Below, in pieces: positions 1-15,100 of a stretch of 64,000 nt of DNA. Origin of the DNA: Sinotaia quadrata. Lineage: Eukaryota; Mollusca; Gastropoda; Architaenioglossa; Viviparidae. The stretch covers positions 50,675,391 through 50,739,390 of the forward strand of contig CM054179.1 of the NCBI GenBank assembly GCA_028829895.1. The letters are read 5' to 3'. A program made the position numbers and the translations under genes. Position 1 is the first letter of the stretch. Every line of letters starts with the position of its first letter. The notes beneath the pieces are model-generated. The model was not told the DNA's origin, did no database searches, and saw nothing but the letters and a program-made list of their open reading frames with translations.

Positions 1-1185
1 TATTTACAATGAGACAAGTTCAGTATAACCATATAAACTCTTTTACAGTTCAGACCAATCATTTTCAACATTGACAAGTGCATACCAAATGACTGAAAAA
101 CAACATTAAACATTATAATAGGGTTTGGAGGCAAGGTTAAGAAAAAAATTATCTTGCTCAGTGTGAAAGACAAAAAGCCTATTGTTTCTACTGAAAATAT
201 AAATGGTAGTGTAAGGACCAGGTGCATCATAGATACTGAAAATAAATGAGTCAATTTCTCAAAAAAAAGACCTGATACTGAAAATAAATGAGAGTCAATC
301 AATTTTATCAAAAATATCAGATACTGAAAATAAAATGAAAGATAAAAAAGACCAGAATGCACTGTAAATTACTGTGATAAATGGGAAGTCAGTCAATGTT
401 CACATCAGGATCCATTCAAATTTATTGAAGATGATGAAAAATAAGTTATGAAAGTCAGTATAAAAGTTTCTGGGACTATACAAAACCCGCCAATTGCAAA
501 ATGATTATTTTAATAAAAAGAGTAGAATTAAAATAATTACACAAGTAAATATATTCAATGAAGTTTATATAAAATAAAACTTCAAAACAGTAACTGAGTA
601 AGGTAAGCAGTAGGATAGATAACCAGTTTCATTCAAACTAATTTCACAAGTTCTCTGAAAACAGTCTGTAAAGTATTATTTAATGTGTTAAGAGATCTCT
701 ATGTGATCATCTGTCTAAAGTCGCTGAAGTTTTTAAGTTCCCTGCTTTTACACAATATGTCCCTTTGAGAACCTTGTATTGTTTTCTAGTCATATGGTTA
801 TCACCTCTCTTCAGTGTGACTGCCATAATGACTGTTAATAAACAGTTTTAACTAGTCAAAAAGTCCACAAGAGGAAAAAATGGGATGATGCAAATGATAT
901 ATGACAAATGCATAGCTGATGCTCACTGACAAAAGACACGAATTAAATCAGTATTATTATTAGGTCCATATAATACTATTCATTTTATTTGTTTCTTATC
1001 TATGGCTTGATCTCTAACCAAGAATAAGGTTAAAAAATAGGTTACAAGCAATCTTTGTAAATGATAATGGTAATCTTTATTCAATTTTTTTTCCATTTCA
1101 CTGGTAATGTAGATTTAACATTTTACCTATAGGAATACTGCATTTAAACAATATTATATTATTACACATTAGTACATGAAGATGT
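1..1185. other. A+T-rich spacer downstream of TMEM192
   Basis: No coding exon or structured RNA is recognisable. The stretch lies 3' of the minus-strand TMEM192 gene and may include its 3' untranslated region. Between about 180 and 360 a short phrase (gatactgaaaataaa) recurs four times at irregular spacing. AATAAA-like words on the minus strand, for example near 1,076-1,081, are too common in such A+T-rich DNA to fix a polyadenylation site. Confidence 0.5.
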
Positions 1186-1335
1186 CTGGGGAGCTCTGTA
1201 GCTGTAAGGAAAAGACACTAATCTGAAAAGCAGGTCATGGATTTGAGCCCAATTTTGGCCATTGGGATTTTTCCTTTATTGATCCACACCCACTCCCTAA
1301 TTTGTGAGCTAAATGGCTATGATTGTAAGCACTTA
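1186..1335 (+). repeat. tRNA-derived SINE remnant
   Basis: The segment starts with GGGGAGCTCTGTAGCTGTAAGG, which resembles the A-box end of a tRNA-derived SINE (read in two parts: GGGGAGCTC and TGTAGCTGTAAGG). About 50 bases on, GGATTTGAGCCC resembles a degenerate B box. This arrangement is usual for invertebrate tRNA-type SINEs. The body after the B box is not recognised and no target duplication was found, so the copy is probably old. The small open frame over it (1,237-1,422) is not a gene. Confidence 0.45.
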
Positions 1336-2537
1336 GAGCTTTTGGACTATCCATGCAAACAAATACTCATTATCTTTCATGCAAAATTAAACAATATATT
1401 AAGTAGTAGCTTAATGAAATAATGGCTTCAGTTCTCTTTTTAAATACTGAGATAATTTACTGCTGAAAAGAAGTTAGATTTAGGCAAGAACTCCAAATTT
1501 TGATCAGCATTCTTAATTTTTATAATTACTTTCTAGATCATACTACTTCATACTAAATACATTTCTTTATGCAACAATTCAATGTAAATTTTAATCTGAA
1601 ATAATAATGTCTAAAATTTAATCAACTAATTTCATTTGTAATCTCTGGCAGACTTTGACTGATGGTTGTCATTAAATCTCATCAACTTGCATCACTGTCA
1701 GTTTTAAGGTTTCAGTATATAATAGATATAAATAAATAGTCATAATACAGTTTATTTTTAAAATAGGAGTTATATTTATAATAATATACTTTGTATTATT
1801 ATAATTCTGTATTATAAAATCAAAACATTTAACTAAAGTAACCAACAACTAAAACTGTATGCATCTGCACTATAGCAGAAAAGTGGTTTTCACAATGTGG
1901 GAAAATCACTATGTATTTCTAAACTAAATTTCTTTAAATTTTTACACCTATAAACTAAATTAAATGTTAAATAAATAAAACTTTTAACGTTCATTCATAA
2001 TTTATGGAGCTTAAAGATCAATTCTTAATATTACAGTTAGAGTTGGTAATAAAATTTTAATGTTAGCATGATGGAGGGTCTAACTATAAAATTTCAAGAT
2101 CTTCAAGGCACATAACTCCCAAACAGAAAGATGAAGCAATGATGAGTCTTGGAAAGAAAATTTCTAAATATGTCCCATATTCAGCTTAGTATCATGTACA
2201 ACTATTTCCAATGTCAGACCCTCCTAAAGACCAATATGCAGCAGTCTGCATACATATTAAAAATATTTCAATGTTAAACTCAACAGTGACCAATGAAAAT
2301 CCTGCACACAACTAAGCATCTTATCTTCCGATATGAAACAAAACACACAACAAATCATCCTGACTGCCATTATGACTTTTACACTAGCTATACAAACACA
2401 GTCTTAATATTCTATTCCCTGGACGAGAGCTAAAAGGTCTGCTGAATTTCTGTCCATTTCCTCACATAAGAATCCATGTTAGTGTAAACACAAGAAATTC
2501 AATGTTATTAGACAACCTTAATGTCAAAGAACCAGAT
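1336..2537. other. A+T-rich sequence, possible TMEM192 3' UTR
   Basis: This stretch directly follows the TMEM192 stop codon on the minus strand, so its right part is probably 3' untranslated region. No coding exon, RNA gene or clear repeat unit is seen. Confidence 0.4.
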
Positions 2538-5500
2538 TCAATGTTGTTCACTTTGCTGCTTTAACTGTTCTAGTCTGTCATTAAGATGTATTATTTCCAC
2601 ACAGAGATCTCGACGTTTTTGTCGCCAAAAGTAGATTTCATACCACATCAGAATCATTGTCCGGTTCTTTTCAATTTCAATTGATGGCCTGCCATAGATA
2701 GATAAACAATACTGCATCAGTTCCAAGAAACAGTGACTAATAACAAAACACTACATCAGTTCCAAGAACCACCCACTAATAACAAATATCCATCAAGAAA
2801 CACCCACTAATAAAAATATATAATTAAAAAATATCTTTATGGTGAGAAGAAACCGAAACTAATTATCGCAACAACAAACAGTAACTGAAACTAATTATCA
2901 CAACGACAAAAGGTAACTGAAACTAATTATCACAACGACAAAAAGGTAACTGAAACTAATTATCACAACAACAAAAAGTAAACTAGCCAAAAAATACTTA
3001 ATTAGCAGGGTATAACTTTCACAAAGTAATTTTGCATCATTGTCTGCTTACAACATGCCTTGAATGAAATATTTAATTAGCAGGGTATAAATAATTTTGC
3101 ATCATTGTCTTGAATGAAAAATGCAAAACTCTTGAATATGATGATACAAACCATATATCTAATCAGTATTTTGCACAGAAGTATTAAAATTATGTCTGTG
3201 GGTCAAATTATATCATTTTAATCACTCCTTTAATAATTGCATTTTCAGAGTTGAGCTCACCCAAACATTAATATATCACTTCTAGTAATAATCTATTAGT
3301 GTATATACAGCAGACATCATACTTATTTGCTCTTGCTCAGAAATATGGCAATGAACTATGTGGCAGAGTAAATTTGCCTATCCCTATTTATAGACTTATT
3401 TGATATATAAATTGTTAAAGTGACTCGACCTTGGGCACTCATTATAAGCATTTTTTATAAGTGCCAGTGTTGGAAGTAAACAACCTATGTTTAGAATATA
3501 TTTGCTGATGCAATCCAAATCAGCTTCAATAGGATGAGTAGTTTTTTTTTTACCTAAAAGTCTCCTCATTATGTATTGAGTAACCATGCTTGAAAAATCA
3601 AGAACATTCCTTCTGATGTGCCTGATAGTGCATGTGAAATTCAGGATGATTCTCTACAGTGTGCTTGGAGAGTGCATAGAAGATTCTGGAACAGCTGTGT
3701 AATGTGCCTCTAGAAGGAACACATGGGCCTCACCTAAATATGAAAGGCAGTGACTTGTTGCAAACCTCATTACTGTGAAATACAAGCTGGCAACAGCCAA
3801 TATCTTTGAACAGTTTATGTGCATTGACTTTAATTATTTCTCTGAAACTCTACTCTCATTGTGATGATATCCATGAATTTGATTATGTATTTACGATTAA
3901 CTGACTGCTTGCATCTAATGCTGAACAATTGTCCAGCATTAATTGAACACTGTTGTGAAGTGATGTAAATGTCAACACACTTTTGATTATATTCATATGC
4001 TGTATATTTCATTGTTGATTTAATAAACTTATTGACCTTCTTACACATATTGGTAACCTTAAGTTGGAGAAGAAAGGGGTGGGTGGGTGCTTGCTAAATA
4101 TAGATTAAAAGATGGATTTATCTTCTCCTTTGTAAAAAGTTTTCCACCTACAGAAATAGTGTGTGATAGTAAATGTTTGTCTTTAATGTTGTGTAAGAGA
4201 GAAAACGTTTACAGTGCTCCGCCAAGTGAGAGATGAGTGGTGTCTTCTGGAGAATTATTAATAAATAATTAATAAAGACTCTCATCACTTGTGATTAGTT
4301 ATAGATGATTAATTAATAATAATAACCATTTAAAGGCGGCGTAGGCATCACACACTGGAAGTGACACATTATAAATTAGTTATATTCTAAACATGCAGTC
4401 AAATATATGTTGATCTAACTAAAAAAGACATCAATCATACCTTAGCACATATGGTGTGTTTGAAAATCATGTTTGTATACATCTAAATTGAGTTATACAC
4501 TTTCAAAGTTTATTAAAGTATATATGCAAAAAAGCAAATATCCATTTAAAACTTAATGTTGATTTGAAGACTTAGCACTGAAAATTGATTAATATTATTC
4601 TTTAATAATAATGTTATTAAAACATGGCCATTTATTTCATGTAAAATTTATATAGACAACTACAGTTATACAGATGTGACCTTTTCTTAATGGTACAGAG
4701 GTAGAGACAAGTTGAATTCTGCACATTTCTATTGTGACAGTCATCACTTTTTGATAAGGAAAAAAAAAAGAAATGCTACCATTAAAAAACTACAACAACG
4801 ACAAATAAATTTGGAAATTTTACTTATGCTTGGTATGCTTGAAATCTCTAAGTGCTTTGCAATGTGACCAGCTCAAGAATTACAAGTTAGAGAGTGTTGT
4901 GTGGATTGAAAAAACTCCAACTACCATAATCTGTAAATGTGTGAAAGTAAGACTCAAATCTCAATCACATGCATATCCTAAACATATGTAAGACTTGTTG
5001 ATTCCAACTAAACGAAAACAGTGTGTGTACAATAAAGAGAATAGAAGTATCATCTACATGACTAAATGACTGATTCTGTTGCATCTTTAGGACAGTAATA
5101 TTACAATCCAAATCAATTTCCAAGTATTTTTGTAAATAAATTTGCTCTTCAAAATATCAACCAAAATAGATGCTGAATACGCTAGATACATTTTCACTAT
5201 ATTTAATGCTTCAATTTACTAACTATTATTATTATTTATCTTACATAAGTACCGTAGATCCACACCAAAAAGGCAGGCATTAACAATTATATTTCATTTA
5301 ACCTTGCATGTCAAGTGGAATAATACTGTCAAATTATATAACAGTTTCATTTTGTTGAGTCTAAATGTCAAGTGGAATAATATATTCTACTATGTAACAG
5401 TAATATTTCAGTGAGAGTAGAATAATACTTTCTAACTTTATTTAAAATTTCATTCTGTTTAGCTTTCAGGATATGATACAAGTAGGTGTTATGCAAAATA

Positions 5501-8500
5501 AAATAAAGACCAACAATTTTGATAAAGACTAAGGCAGCCACACAATGTTAAGAAGTGTTCAAAAGCTTAAACAAACAAACAACAACAAAAAATACATTCA
5601 GGATAAAGGTTTCCAAGAACATTGCAGCTTTAAAAAATAAAAAAATTAATTTGTTTTCATGAGATTAATTCACACTACACATTTTCTTGTTCAATATATA
5701 ACTCTAACTATAATTAAGTGTACACTGATGGCAATCTTTTTGTAATTGTAATTTTGAATTTAAAAACCTGTGTACAGAGATGCTGGTTACAAGTTTAATT
5801 CATGACCCAGACTGGGTGAAATGAAAGTCAAAGATAGTATGTACAATCTAATAACTAGTATCCAGTCTAGAGTGAAATTATCCTGAAGAGATGATAATGA
5901 GGTTATAAAGCAAATATGTAAAAAAACCCAGAAAAATAGAGAAAATGGAATAAGCTCTCACCTGTAGCCAACCTCAAAATGTGTGTTGGGGGTTGAGTGA
6001 GCTACATCTGAGCGCAGATAATCTGGTGCATCTTTGGCCCTGTTAAATCTGGCTGTCCTGGCTATAAACATTACAATCCTGATCAATCAAATAATGTCAT
6101 CAGAGCAAAAATTTTAATATTAACTTATCATTGAAGAATTACATAAGAATGTACATGTAGTCATGAACGGAATAAATAAAAAGTTGTGTATCTAGCAGAA
6201 AGTTCACACAGTATTACTTGAAGTATTAATCTCTTCTTTAAAATCCATTTATTGAAGGTTTTCAGAGTTTACAATCAATGTACTAATAAATTTAAAACCT
6301 TTTAATTTTCATAATAAAAAGTGATACTGATTTACTTTATGTTGTGCAGTGATCTTTATAATGCCTATGTTTCCAGTGATAAAATCAAATTTTGTTTATG
6401 ATTTATTTTCTTTATCAAAAATTTTTAACCTTTAAGTCAGAACTATTTTGAAAATCTAATTTTGGATGGTGACTGTTTTTAATAAGCTATAACTTTGCTT
6501 CAGCACATAGAATCATATATTTTTATAAAACCTCAATAAATGAAAATATTCTTTTATCCATGAAATATGATGTAATAAATAATAAGCATATCAAGAGAGA
6601 TAATGTTTACTGATTTGGGTATTTTGTTGATAAATGGAGTGCATGCAACAATAGTGCAGTAATGCAACATATATGATACTAGTCAATATCTTCTGTCAAC
6701 ATATATGATACTAGTCAATATCTTCTGTCAACATATATGATACTAGTCAATATCTTCTGTCAACATACAATCTATTGAGTTACTCAGATTTAGTTAAAAT
6801 ATTGTAAATGATATAATACCTACCCAACTAACTTTTATGAGAGAAACATGTCAATAAAAATGACAAGTCAGTAGGTATCTATCTCTGTAGCAACAAGTCA
6901 GATTGTGAAGAGGCATGAAGCCTTGCTCCCCACTGTGCCAAAGACTACTATCATTCATGTTGTTACAACATCACCCTAAGTTTTCTTCACCACCTAAAGA
7001 CACTGTCCATGAACAATGACTACTATCATTCATGTTGTTACAACATCACCCTCAGTTTTCTTCACCACCTAAAGACGCTGTCCATGAACAATGACTACTA
7101 CCATTCACATTGTTACAATATCACCTAAGTTTTCTTCACCAGCCTAAAGATGCTGTCCATAACCAATGACCTAGAATATCTTAATACATCCACAGGCAAC
7201 ATCAAGAAAGAGTTTGGAACCAATAATTTGCTCAAATTTGTGCTTTAACAATTTCTGCACACTTCAGTATTCAAATAGAGCGAATGCTTTCACCAAACAA
7301 GTGAATTTGAGGAGCATCAAGGCCCCAGCAAGCATAAAAACATCAACTGTCCTCTGCTATAGAATGGTTGTTTTCTCATATCCCTTCCTCAAGACAGCAT
7401 GAAGAATACGAAGATTTCTAACCAGACCAAGTGTGCTGCCTAATGATGACATCTGTACATTTTGCCTGCACATATCCCTTCCTCAAGACAGCATGAAGAA
7501 TACAAAGATTTCTGACCAGACCAAGTGTGCTTTCTAACGATGTCTGGACATTTTGCCTGCACATATTCTAATGTGGATACATTTCACTATAAATGTGGCT
7601 GTCCCATTTTCCACCATGGATGTATGAAGATATTTTCTTGTTAACTTCTCCCAACAGACAATCAGCCAGAATTCCTCAAACATGCATATTCATTCATTTT
7701 ATAAGTCTAAACACATATTGCACATAGAGAGAGTCAAAATACATAGTCGGTTGCAATCATGTATAGAGTCAATGTCTCAGAAATGAGCTAACCAAAACTA
7801 AGAAAGAAACACACCTTACATTGTCTTAGAGAAAGACAAAGGGATGACAGAAAAAAAATATCCCAAACAACAAAATGAATAGAAGAAAGAAGACATTGTT
7901 CAGAAAGTCAAGTTTAGCTAGATAAAATACAACCATGCCAAACTAAAATATGAATAGTACTTAAGAAGGAATGCTGTTCATGAAGCCTATTGCTTGTGTG
8001 CACTTTCATCATTTATCCCCCCCACCCTAGGTGTATGAAAACCTTGGCTATGATTTGTATGATAAGTAGCCAGTTCCTATTCCAAATGTTAAGTAACCAG
8101 TTTCTATTGCTTTTGTTAAGTAGTTTCTATTCCTATCATTGAGTAACAAGTTCCTATTTCTATTGTTGAATAACCAGTTCCTATTGCTATTGTTTGCTTG
8201 TCTCACTGTATGGTGGAAAGAAAAATATTCCCTAAATAATTACTGTCAACATGAGACCCCCCCAAAAAAAATAATACTGAGACAATAGTAATAAAAATAA
8301 CATTACATACCTAGATAGAGGACAAGAAAGGCAAGAGCTACAACCACCTCCACAGAAATTATTATTTGAAGGTAGTACACTTTCTTGTGAAGAAACTGGC
8401 AAACTTCTTCGTTATCACATACAGTGTCCAGTAATTTGCTGACAATCACAAGTATTGCATTTGCTGCAAAGTAAAGTAACAAATTTACAATTTTTTCTAC

Positions 8501-9026
8501 TGACAGTTTACATTTAATTTTTAAAACACTCCACAGTAAACAGCCATGACATCAAAAATACCCCATGATAAAATGTACATTTAACTAAACAGCATAACTG
8601 ACAGTTAAAAGAACAACTCTCTCTCTCCTTTCTGGTATATCCTTATCAAAATGGTTGTTTAATAAAGTGGTATAAAAATTAAAATGTTAACAAAAAAAGT
8701 GTGTGCCATCAATTATAATTGTCTTGGCATTCATAAACTTCAACTTTTAAAATTACTGAATGATGCACTACATAACCGGCTTATTATTTATTCAAACCAA
8801 GTGATAAACTCAGCTAACAGCAGTAGAAATTGGTAATGTATAAAATAACTCAATAACCAAAATCAGCCTGATGTGACCGAAAATCAGCTTAAATATTAAA
8901 ATTCATTTTCTCTAATGACAGATTGAGGTTTATAATTACCATAGTAACTTCATCTACTAACTGTATTATAGATTTTATTTAAACAAACTATTCATATCAA
9001 TGTATTACTATGGTTAACAAAACAAG

Positions 9027-9106
<80 letters not shown>

Positions 9107-12100
9107 GGCCCTAGTTGTTTGTGTACAGTGCAGTCTTAATAATAATATATCAAAGTTCAAAGGACCACTATAATTAATAGTATAAATGGTTCAACATTTT
9201 CAAGGTTTGATAAATCCATTTCTGAAACTTCAAACCACCTGTACCACAATAAAATTTATAATCAGAATAACAACTAGTGCTTTTAGCAACTTTAAAAAAT
9301 GTACAAATTAAAATACAAGCATAAAAATAACAGATTGGTTCAAGATATCAATACACATATAGCACATATAGATCAGTAGTCTTACATAAAGCTACCAGTA
9401 TGGGTTGGTCAAGTCATAATGAGTGCTAAAGTGTATGAGTGCTGAAATACCTTATTCTGTTTCAAGGACGTTAGGTAGACTTTAATGAATAATATAAATT
9501 TATTATAAATAAAATATATCAAATGGTATAAGCATACCAAAAGTGATTTTTCACTTTATGAGATATACCACATGGTATAACTTATAAGCAGCCCTCAAAA
9601 TGTAATCTGCGAACTAAAAAAAACAAGTAGGTTTCATAAGGTGATATATTTTTTCACAAAAACTGTGGCTTATTCTCTACTTTAAAAGAACATATTTAAT
9701 TACTGGCATTCAATTTGCCTTGTGTTTCAGGTTAGACACAAATTGTGATTGTCGAGAATGTAGAATTAAAAGAACAATAACAATGTACTTCTACGTCTTG
9801 AATGTGTGGGTGGCAGGAATATTCTACGCATAGAGATACCCACTCCTTTTGGCATATTTTCAATTGTGCATGTGTATCAAAGTAACTCAGCAATATTCAG
9901 ATTAGTTTGGATTCAGAAGTGAGACTGTGGAGTCGGTTGCTTTTTTTTTTAGTGGAGTTGGTAAAAGTGTCCCAACTGCAAATCTACCTTTTACAAGTCT
10001 TGAGGCTAAAGCATGTCTATTGAACTTAGGGGGTAAAAAAAAAAAAAACTTATAAAAAAACTGAAATAAAATCTCAAGGAAATTGTTTATTATTAATATA
10101 GTACATTTTAAGCAAAGGAGGTAAAATAATACTTTCTGAAGTTACTGAACTATTATTGAAAGAGAGATCTAAAAACAATATTCTTGTGCTGTATAAATTA
10201 GAAGTTTATATGAAAAATATACAATAGGAAGATGAGACAAAAGAGGGTCACTATATGATAGCATTCCATCACCTTCATCGTATTAATCAACAGTAACCAT
10301 GAAGATTTTAGATTTTGAAAAATATCTAGGTTTGATCAAAACATCGGTGCTTAAATTTGGAAAATTCTGGAGAAAGAAACTGCATCATACCTAATTAAAT
10401 TCATGTAAATTTTTAACTGAAAGAGGTTGAGAAATTTGACTGTATTTTTAAACTGAGTGATAAAAACACAGAACCCTGGTATCTGAGATTATTTAAGATG
10501 CTGCTTTGACTGTCACTACTTTACCCCACTGACTCAAATCAATGTGGAATGTTTGTTTCCTGCCCTCAGAATCATCAAATCTGATTGAGAGCAGCAATGA
10601 AGCTGGACCTATTAAAAGCAATCTTTTATAAGAACCAATTCAATTAAGATAAACATTATCATATTATATACTTTGAGGACTTTTGTATTTTGGTGCGATT
10701 AAAAAAATAGTTTAAAAATGAAGTCTGTGAAAGCCACTTCTTCATTTATTTACTTCTACAGTAGACTCACACATAATACTCATTATAAGTACATCATTTT
10801 ATGCCATATGATACTAGTAATAAACTACAGTGTTGTATGATGGGGAATTTTCCCATATATTTTATATAAATTTTCATTGTTGCATTTAAATTGAACGTTA
10901 TTGTTATTTGAATGACGTGTGCATATTGCGTATTGTTGGTTTAGAAGTGAAGTCCTGAATGAATGAGTCGTGCATGGTGGTAGATTTATTGACCGATGTT
11001 TGGTGTTTGCGGAAGATAGGTGATCGAGTGTTTGTTGTTTAAGTTGCGTGATCAGTGGCCAATAAGCTAGCTAGAGATTATTTTTGCGAAGCATGTGTGT
11101 ATGTTTTGGTATACAATGGGAAACCTTGTTAACTAGATGGGCGCGTGCGTTTAGAAGCTGTAAGAAAGGCATAATCTGCTTTAGCGCTAAGCAATTGGTT
11201 GGATCTAATAGGTGCAGGTGTGATCCCAAGGTTGATAAAAGACCAATAGCGAATTTTTATCTTCACTCATTTCTGAAATTTGTCTTTGGGTGGCGACTGG
11301 AATGGAGTCCATCTCTATCGGGTTGTATATGAGAGCAAAACCCCTGGCTGCATAAGATAAAATATCTTTGTGTTGTATGAATGGTTAGGTTTTATTAGGA
11401 TGTTATATGCTATGTTTTATTTTGAACATGTTAACATTTTTTTCTTTCAGAGGCTTATGCCGAAATTAGTATTTATTAATAAAGCATTGACTGGACACTT
11501 AGGCTTTGCAATGGTTTGTGTTGCAAGGTTTTTATTTTTGATTTTGATTGCTGAGCTTTCGTGGCTTGTTTCTGTAGCTGCGTGTTTGTAGCTGACTTGA
11601 CTTTGTGGCTGGTTGCCTGTGTGGCTATTGTTTTATCTTGGTTACTTTGTCTCTGGCGTGATTCTGACTTTGATCTGAGTGTCATGGGAGATTCAAGTCT
11701 ACAAAACTGTGACGTCATTCCAGTGCATGAGCTAAGTGTTGATCATAAAAGTGACCACAGTGTAGTGAACTGGCTTATGATGAATTTATATTTAATTAGA
11801 TATTCTGTTTATTACTGAATATTATCTTCACAGCATAATAACGTAGCAAGTTTTATGTTTAGCTGAGAAATATAGAGCTTATTTTATGATGGCTGATAAT
11901 TTTGTCACTGGAAGACAAATAAGTTTCCATGCGACGAACTTTGAGTTTTATACCCCATTTTAAATATGTATCCAGATTAAGTTATTAATTTAGGTTAATA
12001 AACAAAATATATTTGCTAATGAGATAATTATAGTGCTTATTTTAAAATATTTTTCTAGTAAAATACGTCTCAACCTTACTTTCTAAGTTTTCAACTAAAA

Positions 12101-15100
12101 TATATGCTTTTTACATATTTCAAACTCCTATAACATCAACATTTTTATAACTTTTACCCTTTCTTATGTTTTTATGTGAATATTAGGCCCTCTTGTAAGT
12201 TGTAGACTTTAACATATAAAATAAACAGATTTATTCCATTGCACTTCACATCACAAAACAGTATACTTGCCCAGAGAATGAGCCACGTCTTTTAAAAAAA
12301 ATATCATTATGCCTATTGTTTTTAAATAAAGTAAGGGTGCTGAGGAGTATAATAATAATATCAATATTTTTTTTTATATTTTAGAGTTATTCATTAATCT
12401 AAATTCTAATACCAAAATACTTTATTGCCATAAAAAGCATGACAATCTACAGTGACCAAACAATATATGCTTTCAATATAATACAACAAATATCATCAAA
12501 GTTTATAGTTAATCATACATAGTAAAACATTCCTAAATAATCATTTCTCTTTATTCTCTCAAATTTGGAACATAACTTAAAGAGTTTATTAATATCATTT
12601 AAGTTAGATATAAAAGAAAACTTTTTGTTATTATCTGTGGAAAGTAAGAAAAAATTAAATATTAAAATTATTATTTTTTATTTTAATTATATTATAGATG
12701 AAACATGAAAGATGATATCAGAATACCACTAATGTTTTATAAGCTAGAAAAGACAGTACCTGCTGAGTTTACATACAGAGGAGCTCGTCTTAAGTTTCGT
12801 GTTTGCATGTGGAAGCTAAAATATCCATGGAGAAGTGAGTTACGGTGTTCATAGTACAGATAGCAATGTCCTAACAATAACAGGAACCATACTGCACCAT
12901 GAATATAAAGCACCAAAGATGTTGCCCAATCTCCACAGTTCTTTTCCTTACAGAACACTGGCAAAAGGAAGGCAGCCAGTTCAAGGCAAATCTGCAAAGA
13001 AATAGTTTTTTATTTCTAATTTTAATTCAAAAGTTTCTGAAAGCTCTTAATAATTAAGTATTACCATACACCCAGTTCATCTTAAAGACATCAAGTGTTC
13101 TAAAGTTGTGGTTTCTTGAGTGGTTGCTTAAGTATCATCCAGATACCCAGTTAGACTTAAAGATAAATTATGTTTTATCTTAGTTATCTGATCTTTGCTT
13201 GTACACTTGCAGTTGGTCAATGATTTTTCTGTTTAATTTACAAAATTTCTCTAAAAAAATCAATAACTGAAAGTTTAAGATTATGTGTTAACAAGAAATA
13301 GCTTAGCATAAAAGTTATAGTTAATAATAATACTCTTTCAAATCTTTAGAAGAACTGATAAATTATTCCTTGTGTGCTTGTATTGGGTATCCATAATATA
13401 AGCAATATAATGACAATAGTCAACAATAACACTAACAGACTGAATTAATCTATCAGAAAAAATACTATACTTTAATTCTTACACTGATAAATATTAGGTA
13501 CATAATAACCTACATATAGATCTAATCAATGCACCAGTATAATTATAATCTCCACTTATTTTTATTTTGAGGGTGTCTCAAAAATCTAATGCTTATATTC
13601 AAAATCTGAAATGTACAATATTTAATAAGAGTTTTATTCTTAATAAGATTAAGAGTGAATGTTCAAAATTCATCAAACTTGAATCTGCTTTTAAAGACAG
13701 ACTATAAATATAAAATAATAATTTTACTTACATAGATAAATTTTATTGCAAGGATGGCTTTTGTTGTTTTGATAGTGCGAAAATGCCGCATTTCTTCCGC
13801 CATCCATTGATTAACTGATGGTTCATGTGGGAGGATAGGCATAGTGTCCAGAAGGGGATCATCATCAGACTGAATGAGTGCATTATCATCAGTGAAGAAT
13901 GTAACCTAATTAACAAAGTCTGTTTCATTAATCTGCATTGACAAAGACCAACTTATTAATTAAATTAAATTAATGTATTAATAATACAATTAATAGAGAA
14001 AATATAGAAAGCATTATTAAGAGTGAAAGAATGAAATAGTTTAAATAATACTGGCTCTAAAGCCAAGTTGAAAAATCCAACAAGATACATTATTATGAGT
14101 GAATAAATCAAATAGTGAAATACATTACATGTAGTTCAATTAATACTGGCTCTAAAATCTGATTTAGAAATTCAAACAAATACATTATTAAGAGTGAATG
14201 AATGAAATAGTTTAATTAATACTGGTTCTAAAAACCAATTAAGAAAATTTAGCAATACATTATGACAACAACAACAAAAACTATATTTTAACATTCCAAG
14301 ATTTTTTGTCTTTCTCAATCTCTCTTGCTATAGTTCAAGGGTTAATTTCCTTCTCATGTTAGACAACCTTCACCTACATCTTAATGCAGTAAGTAAAAAC
14401 TAACCTGTTAATACTATAGCTGTAAGTACTACTGGAAAATAAAATTATCATATACTAACAAAAAGAAGGACTCATAACTGTGAGATAAATAGAAATATTC
14501 CAACAAGACATAAATGTTATATATAACTCATCATCTTCTAAAGTTAAACTGTCATAAAACTTTAAGCAGGTGTGAAGTTGTACTTTTTCTCATACTACCA
14601 AGTACCAATGTCATAATTGTCAGTTTTATACGGGTGTATTTTTTATAATTGGACTTTCCTTTGGAAAATTCATATGCTAGTACTAGTAATAACACTCTAG
14701 CATTACACTACTGACTACAGCTACAAGTGCTTGCTACTTGTAGTACTACAGAATTCAAGTGTTTATTCACAAATAAATAAACAAAAGTTGCATGCCTTAT
14801 TGGCAAGGAGGCAAATAAATTTGAAATTTTCAAGAATGACAGTTTGTCATATGAATGATGAAAACAAACACAGAATTTTATAATAATTACGATAAGTTTA
14901 TACTCTTTATTATACAACTGCAACTTTCATATCATTGTTGACAGCGTCTTGAAACAATTTAAATGTGTGTGTAAAATTTACTTGAACAGTTTGTTGTTGT
15001 TATATCGGTCATACATGTAATGTGATTCATGCATCTGAATTTGATGTACGAGTTTTCCTCAACACGTGACCTTTCCACAATCATATTTTTGTATAATAAA

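Larger units (their letters stand above)
2689..5961 (-). other. TMEM192 intron 5
   Basis: This is a 3.3-kb A+T-rich intron. It contains the tandem repeat at 2,850-2,985 and a diverged dispersed repeat at 3,405-3,505, listed separately. Weak tRNA-SINE-like phrases near 4,860-4,990 and 5,770-5,815 are too decayed to call. No exon of another gene is recognised on either strand. Confidence 0.6.
6062..8310 (-). other. TMEM192 intron 4
   Basis: This 2.2-kb intron is dominated by small local duplications, listed separately (6,665-6,775, 6,943-7,167, 7,377-7,563 and 8,068-8,190). Three unrelated minisatellites in 1.5 kb is notable for one intron. No exon or RNA gene was seen. Confidence 0.6.
8464..12759 (-). 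other. TMEM192 intron 3
   Basis: This 4.3-kb intron contains the (CA)n tract at 9,029-9,103 and a G+T-richer island at about 10,900-11,800. The rest is A+T-rich and featureless by eye. No coding exon of another gene is supported. Confidence 0.6.

Noticed and set aside
1237..1422. 61-codon frame over the SINE remnant
   Set aside because: It overlaps a tRNA-like SINE and shows no protein family features.
11084..11818. Chain of short plus-strand frames inside a TMEM192 intron as a nested gene
   Set aside because: No convincing splice sites, no domain and no consistent frame. It is left as an unexplained G+T-rich island.
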